Positions 6,601-9,565 of a stretch of DNA of 9,565 nt are shown here, in pieces. The translations under genes were made by a program, and so were the position numbers. Source of the DNA: Kosmotogaceae bacterium (GTDB lineage Bacteria > Thermotogota > Thermotogae > Petrotogales > Kosmotogaceae); NCBI GenBank assembly GCA_003444085.1, contig DLVL01000126.1, positions 1 to 9,565 of the forward strand, written 5' to 3'. The notes beneath the pieces are model-generated. The model made no database searches. It saw only the letters and a program-made list of their open reading frames with translations, and was not told the origin of the DNA. The stretch's first letter is position 1. Every line of letters starts with the position of its first letter.

Positions 6601-7907
6601 GCTGGACGAGTGTCATAGGTTGAGGCAAGATTTGATGGGGTGAGGCGGTAGACGACAGGTTCCTGGACATCTTCAGGTGGAAGCACGATGATGTCGTTTT
6701 GGAATCTGGCTTTGATTTGCGGTGTACCCTGGTACTTACAGGAGATCCCGATTACTTCTATCTCCTCTCCGACTTCCAGACCAGAGACATCAATACCCGT
6801 TCTTGCCTCGATCCTCAGAATCGTAGAGCCGGTCTCGTCAGTGATGTCAACGTTCGAACTTCCGGAAGAGTAGGTTGTAATGCTTCTTATGGTGACACGT
6901 TCCAGTTTGACAAGGAGTCCTTCATTCTCATCAAGACCTGCAATACTGGTTACCTTGGGTTCCGGAACCTGAACATCTTCTTCAACGACCTCGAGCTGAC
7001 TCATTACTATCTGCTTTTCACCGTTGAACTCACCTGTGATTCCTTCAATCCGCACCTGGTCACCATAATTGGCGTCAAACGTCAAATTGCTCGGGTAATG
7101 GACCATTATGCCAGCAGACTTGTCCTGAACATAGAATGTCCGGGTGCTCATTGTGTCAGGTGCTGTAACAACTCCTATCACAGTGACATCGGTTCCGTAT
7201 GGAAGCTCTCTTACGTCAGAGATCCAGGCCACGCCAGGGTCAATTGGTGGTTCAGTTTTCACAAGCTCGTCAGGATCACGGGGCTTAACCTGCAGCGCAC
7301 CTCGGAATTGCCCGATTATGCCTGTCAACGTGTAGAAATCTCCTGCTTCGCCATCGAACTGCTCGTATGTGATACCGATACGATTGTCCACCCTGACAAG
7401 CGCCTTTCCTGTTTCGTCTGCGACAATCATTTCGAAAGTACCGTATACGTTGACTTCTTTGATCTCAAGAATCTCCACCTGTTGAAGCTGAATAAGCAAG
7501 CCTTCATTGTCTAGCGAGAGATCGGCAACTCTCATTATCACAGGTTCCGGTTGATCCAGAGCTACGTCCGCCGGTGTTATGGAAACGTTTTGAACCTGCC
7601 TTTCGCCGTTATATGTGGCGAGTTCTCCGGCAACAATGACGGTATCTCCTGGGCTGTGGATGTCCGAAGGAGCGGGTTCCCAAATATAGATCCCTCCAGT
7701 ATCGTCCTGAATGTAGAATCCTCCACCACCCCAGTTGCCGGGAGTCGAAGTAACCACACCTCTCACAGTGACATTCACGCCATCGTCAAGCTTTCTCGCT
7801 TCTGCGATGCTGATGATTTCTGTCTGACCTGTCGAGGCAATTGACAAGCCAGCAAGCACAAACACAAGAGTTAGGAAAATGAGTACCAGCTTCCTCGTTA
7901 CACCCAT
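3699..7907 (-). CDS. Large secreted PHP-domain metallohydrolase (CehA/McbA-like) with OB-fold, CARDB-like and DUF4350-like domains
   Basis: The 1402-residue product begins with a signal peptide: MGVTRK, a hydrophobic stretch LVLIFLTLVFVLAGLSI, then AST, with likely cleavage near residue 26. Domains in order are two OB-fold pairs (about 31-215 and 226-410), an Ig-like linker (413-512), a PHP domain (515-760), an Ig-like segment (765-848), a CARDB-like β-sandwich (850-958), a DUF4350/ThuA-like amidotransferase-fold domain (962-1212) and a last OB pair (1214-1400). The PHP domain keeps its metal ligands: PHSHTSFSDG (His524, His526), VTDHSN (Asp555, His556), GFEMTF (Glu605), CHPNW (His655) and NAQDNH (Asp714, His716). 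Related CehA/McbA proteins hydrolyse phosphoesters. The repeated OB folds resemble those of secreted nucleases such as YhcR, so an extracellular nucleic-acid or nucleotide substrate is a reasonable guess but unproven. The DUF4350-like domain shows no obvious catalytic Cys. There is no LPXTG or other C-terminal anchor. No promoter is clear, and no partner gene is adjacent. Confidence 0.88.
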   Translation of the reverse strand: MGVTRKLVLIFLTLVFVLAGLSIASTGQTEIISIAEARKLDDGVNVTVRGVVTSTPGNWGGGGFYIQDDTGGIYIWEPAPSDIHSPGDTVIVAGELATYNGERQVQNVSITPADVALDQPEPVIMRVADLSLDNEGLLIQLQQVEILEIKEVNVYGTFEMIVADETGKALVRVDNRIGITYEQFDGEAGDFYTLTGIIGQFRGALQVKPRDPDELVKTEPPIDPGVAWISDVRELPYGTDVTVIGVVTAPDTMSTRTFYVQDKSAGIMVHYPSNLTFDANYGDQVRIEGITGEFNGEKQIVMSQLEVVEEDVQVPEPKVTSIAGLDENEGLLVKLERVTIRSITTYSSGSSNVDITDETGSTILRIEARTGIDVSGLEVGEEIEVIGISCKYQGTPQIKARFQNDIIVLPPEDVQEPVVYRLTPSNLASTYDTRPAISAMVTDDHEIDWESVEFFVNDQDVSYELMIDRETGFMQYVPSTDLTIGDQTVRISVSNVHGLTATRSWRFSVIQELDDYQFILGVPHSHTSFSDGAGTPEEAYEFAMSQNIDFLIVTDHSNWFEGDVYDPERNQFIETEGSEWHITRMQAEAFNAEHGDSFSALRGFEMTFQDVGHINVYNTTNYVERNTMSSLFDFYNWLLDVYEEEGEKVLAAFCHPNWPSDSFNNLAYVPELDKIIQMIEVANGAPPYSYTRAEGHFIKALDQGWHVAPINAQDNHARNWGEPDNLTGLVVVDNTPEEILSAMRARRVYATETRGLEMTFKANGYWMGSVVSDEVLDFTVELFDPDVPIETVEVVTTGGNVLKKLDVGGLNHIEWSFSHKPAPGRQWFYVRVTHVNGAMAWSSPIFTPPGDVDVKLIDLVANPHVNIPGAPTEITATVANMGVFAASDIAIEFFVGGLDEEHRVVTKIIDTLHAGRQARVSTEVVFGEPGDTRVFATLHTVEDDLEITATLDRGIKVVPSIGKNMLLDVHHNNDYAPGTLLDFIEQMRFHGYNVILNRQPFSPEVLEDIDVVILTQPSNTNNLSSAEEDALAAWVRDGGSLLLAGKSNYGNDPTMVNPILEKLEAAIRINNDNVYETDEANYTGGMIWSVLARTFPPVSDRINENMEYIRIFSSASLVSADIGPLSNDPEIGLEILVKANPTAYNFNVQPGYYTYNEEGGDQGHNIPLVARQFVGDGRLVVMGRALFSDFELANNFANDRLIQELVDWLADYPRAITIEEARTRYTEGDLVTVKGVVTSPTDHFFDVFYIQDDTGGIAVYGAQAGTLPIGTEVMVTGTLLYFEGEMELAYDDWGVQIMKSGPTGEAVEPLDLPTADAMQEKHQGKLITTTGQVKEIDHALGTIIIDDGSGPALMYIDGYLGIDISDIKVGQTYQFTGMGSHGSMGPRLRIRFQEDIVQVDAP

Positions 7908-7910
7908 AAC

Positions 7911-7919
7911 AACACCTCC
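7911..7919 (-). promoter_or_regulatory. Ribosome binding site deciding the PHP-protein start
   Basis: On the minus strand GGAGGTGTT (7919-7911) places GGAGG 7 bases before the ATG at 7907-7905. The resulting protein starts directly with a proper signal peptide. An in-frame upstream ATG at 7970 would add 21 hydrophilic residues ahead of the signal peptide and would include this site within the coding sequence, so the 7907 start is preferred. Confidence 0.8.
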
Positions 7920-7923
7920 AAAG

Positions 7924-8273
7924 CCAAGATGGTGATATTTCGAGTAATTCGCGTTCTTCTGACAGTTCATCCCGAAGACTTTCTTTTCTGACTGGAGATG
8001 TCATTTGACGATCGAACACACGAAGAGATTTCACAAGCTCGATCATTAAAGGTCGAAGGGATACTTCAAGAATTACCGGCACGGGTACTCCTGAGAGAGT
8101 ATTTCTTGCATTCCCCGCTGTGTCCAGTCTTACCGGATGGGCATCAGATATTCCCTTGATGACAGCCTCCAGTCTCTCAACAATTCCTGAACAACAGGTT
8201 CATTTGTCAGAATAATTCTATCATCAACCAGAAAGATTGTTGACGTACTCAGAAAAGTTGCGAGGGTGCATGA
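7924..8273 (-). pseudogene. Decayed minus-strand coding remnant, family not recognised
   Basis: Two overlapping frames join into one coding-like sequence. The first, open from 8273, reads STSTIFLVDDRIILTNEPVV then QEL. Near 8180-8190 the coherent reading moves to another frame giving VERLEAVIKGISDAHPVRLD, NTLSGVPVPVILEVSL, RPLMIELVKSLRVFDRQ and a charged segment SPVRKESLRDELSEERELLE. The second frame has no stop before it runs into the signal region of the PHP gene, so its true end is unclear. The composition (Leu/Val/Glu/Arg, few Cys or Ser runs) looks coding on this strand, while the + strand reading is Ser/Thr-rich and looks like a shadow. No start codon with a ribosome binding site was found. 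I do not recognise a family; the coordinates are approximate. Confidence 0.3.
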
Positions 8274-8453
8274 TCAAGAGATTAGGGGATGTGTTTCTCT
8301 CCTTTAAGCCTATTCTGCAGAGCTTTCAGGTATTCTATAGTTACCAGTATCCGGGGGTGCAAGTGGCGAAAGAGACAGGGTGTTTATGGCATAACCTTTC
8401 GAGTACACTGTATATGATAATGCTATGATCTTCCTCCGGGAACACGGAGAAAG

Positions 8454-8607
8454 ATGCTCCATGAAGTGGGTTGCAAGGTTCTTGAAATGCTGGAAAACGA
8501 AGAGAACAGAAGATTTGTCGCCTTTGCTTGGGTCAAACTACTATCTACGGGACCCTGAAGATACCGATTCTTCAGCAGTGAGAATATCAGAGATAGAACA
8601 TTTCTGA
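8454..8607 (+). pseudogene. Possible frameshifted small gene
   Basis: From ATG 8454 one frame reads MLHEVGCKVLEMLENEENRR then FVAFAWVK. Near 8535 the coherent reading passes to a second frame giving NYYLRDPEDTDSSAVRIS then EIEHF, ending at TGA 8605-8607. Joined, these would be a protein of roughly 50 residues. In the first frame the ORF ends at TGA 8556-8558. No good ribosome binding site precedes the ATG: GGAGA lies only 3 bases away. I do not recognise a family, and the evidence is only the look of the translation. The bases between 8274 and 8453 hold nothing I can support. Confidence 0.25.
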
Positions 8608-8656
8608 AGGCCACCATCCTTATGGGCACGAATCTGCACCAATGAAGTTCTCGATT

Positions 8657-8661
8657 GGAGG
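8657..8661 (+). promoter_or_regulatory. Ribosome binding site deciding the histidine-phosphatase start
   Basis: GGAGG at 8657-8661 lies 8 bases before GTG 8670, which begins directly with the KLYFVRHGES motif typical of the family's N-terminus. A TTG at 8655 is in frame but overlaps this site, so GTG 8670 is chosen. Confidence 0.7.
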
Positions 8662-8669
8662 CTGTACAG

Positions 8670-9272
8670 GTGAAACTCTATTTTGTTAGACACGGAGAAA
8701 GTCATGCAAATGCACTTCATGAGATTTCGAACCGTGGACTTCGCCACGGGTTGACTGAAAGAGGTCGTGAACAGGCTCTCGATCTGGCCAGAAAACTGGA
8801 AAACAGATCGATATGGCACATTTTCTCAAGTCGTTTATTGCGTGCCATTGAAACGAGTATTATTCTGGCGAATTACCTGGGGATTGACTACGATGTGGTT
8901 GATGCCCTGCGTGAATACGATTGCGGTGTTATTGAAGGTCGTTCAGATGAAGAGGCGTGGAGGTCCTGGCAGAGGTTGTATGAGGCGTGGACCATGCAGA
9001 AACGCTGGGAAGAGAAGACTGATGGAGGGGAAAGCTTCTTCGATCTGCAATAACGCTTCATGGAGTTCGTGAGAGGGCTAGTGGATCGCTACGGAGAAAC
9101 TGAAGCTAACATACTGTGTGTTTCACACGGGGGAGTCTACAGGATGATGCTCCCGCTGGTGATCAAAGGTCTTGACACAGAAGAGGTAGCTGAAAAAGGC
9201 TTTGGTTACACTAGCTGCATAGTTACAGAATGGCACCCGACGGGGTTCAGCCTTGTGGAGTGGTTCGATTGA
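8670..9272 (+). pseudogene. Histidine-phosphatase-family (phosphoglycerate-mutase-like) gene with an in-frame TAA
   Basis: The frame from GTG 8670 to TGA 9270-9272 spans 200 codons, the normal length for small histidine phosphatases, but is interrupted by TAA at 9051-9053 (codon 128). Before the stop are the phosphohistidine motif KLYFVRHGES (Arg7, His8), LTERGREQALDLARKLEN, SSRLLRAIET (Arg55) and REYDCGVIEG (Glu82). After it, in the same frame, come RFMEFVRGLVDRYGE and ILCVSHGGVYRMM with the second catalytic His (codon 153). The truncated 127-residue product lacks that His and part of the core, so it should be inactive. The second part could not act alone: its ATG at 9060 has no ribosome binding site. 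DLQ-TAA-RF suggests a single change from CAA, GAA or AAA. The substrate of the ancestral enzyme (a phosphorylated metabolite or nucleotide) cannot be told. The acetyltransferase gene follows 41 bases after the final stop. Confidence 0.85.
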
Positions 9273-9313
9273 AGCAGGGTGCGTAGAATCCTGCATATGG
9301 AAGGGTTGGAACT

Positions 9314-9565
9314 GTGAAATACAAAATAAGAGTCATGAGTGAAGCTGACAGTCAAAGTATTAGAGAACTCGTCAACGAATTACCAGAGTGGTTTGACGAA
9401 TATGCTCGTGAAAAAGCCATTCCTTCAGACCTCAGACATCAAAACACCTTCGTTGCAGTTGAGGAAGATAGGGTGGTTGGTTTCATTACACTGTTTTTTG
9501 CTGAAGGCAGGCTCAACATTGGCTGGTTGGCAGTCAGGCGCTACTATCATGGCAAGGGAATCGGA
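9314..9565 (+). CDS. GNAT-family N-acetyltransferase (partial, N-terminal 84 residues)
   Basis: This gene starts at GTG 9314, 8 bases after GGAAGGG (9299-9305), and stays open to the window edge. The start reads MKYKIRVMSEADSQSIRELV, a common GNAT opening (β1 and α1). NTFVAVEEDRVVGFITLFF forms the β2-β3 hairpin, and IGWLAVRRYYHGKGIG forms β4 and the acetyl-CoA-binding loop (family motif A: V-x-x-x-x-R/Q-x-x-G-x-G/A). The toxin-like TacT subgroup and small-molecule acetyltransferases share this fold; no antitoxin gene lies upstream, so small-molecule acetylation is more likely. The substrate is unknown. It is close behind the broken histidine-phosphatase gene and on the same strand. Confidence 0.85.
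   Translation, partial: MKYKIRVMSEADSQSIRELVNELPEWFDEYAREKAIPSDLRHQNTFVAVEEDRVVGFITLFFAEGRLNIGWLAVRRYYHGKGIG

Noticed and set aside
6699..7514. Long + strand open frame (271 codons) inside the PHP gene
   Set aside because: It is antisense to a well-supported signal-peptide/OB-fold coding sequence, is rich in Cys, Ser and His, and has no ribosome binding site: a shadow frame.
8237..8428. 63-codon + strand ORF upstream of 8454
   Set aside because: It has no ribosome binding site and no family signature, and overlaps the degraded minus-strand coding trace.
9314..9565. GNAT protein considered as a TacT-type toxin of a toxin-antitoxin pair
   Set aside because: No ribbon-helix-helix antitoxin gene precedes it; the upstream gene is a broken histidine phosphatase.

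Overview
This is a bacterial window with short, closely spaced genes, strong AGGAGG-type ribosome binding sites and a mixture of ATG and GTG starts. The preference for GGAGG sites, the moderate GC content and the gene types (a DNA ligase D-type 3'-phosphoesterase, a DinB protein, a TMEM175-like channel, a large secreted PHP hydrolase with OB folds) would fit a mesophilic Thermotogota such as Mesotoga, or a Firmicute. I hold this placement with low confidence, because no rRNA or single-copy marker gene is present. The standard genetic code applies: TGG encodes Trp throughout, and TGA, TAG and TAA all end genes.

Left part (1-3372). The window opens with the last 57 codons of a protein ending in a LigD-type 3'-phosphoesterase domain. 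Next comes a compact unit on the + strand: a 9-bp-arm palindrome, a near-consensus sigma-A promoter, a 38-codon small ORF with a strong ribosome binding site, and a GC-rich hairpin. Converging on that hairpin is a minus-strand excisionase-family helix-turn-helix gene. From 1178 a + strand run follows: an FMN nitroreductase with a C-terminal extension, a TMEM175-like channel gene carrying an in-frame TGA and a frameshift, and a Trp-rich DinB-superfamily gene.

Centre (3373-7907). A minus-strand relic that resembles the N-terminus of an adenosine-deaminase-family hydrolase lies against the end of the DinB gene. After a terminator hairpin comes the dominant gene of the window, a minus-strand gene for a 1402-residue secreted protein. 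Its order is signal peptide, two OB-fold doublets, an Ig-like linker, a CehA/McbA-type PHP metallohydrolase, Ig-like and CARDB-like domains, a DUF4350/ThuA-like glutamine-amidotransferase-fold domain, and a third OB-fold doublet.

Right part (7908-9565). About 760 bases hold only degraded coding traces on both strands. Then come a histidine-phosphatase gene broken by a single in-frame TAA and the start of a GNAT acetyltransferase that runs off the window.

Overall this looks like an accessory stretch undergoing gene decay: at least three recognisable families are broken by stops or frameshifts, beside intact stand-alone enzyme genes. I see no IS element, tRNA, rRNA, CRISPR array or complete defence cassette. 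The parts most likely to be new are the architecture of the large PHP/OB protein and the small promoter-operator-ORF-terminator unit at 304-570.
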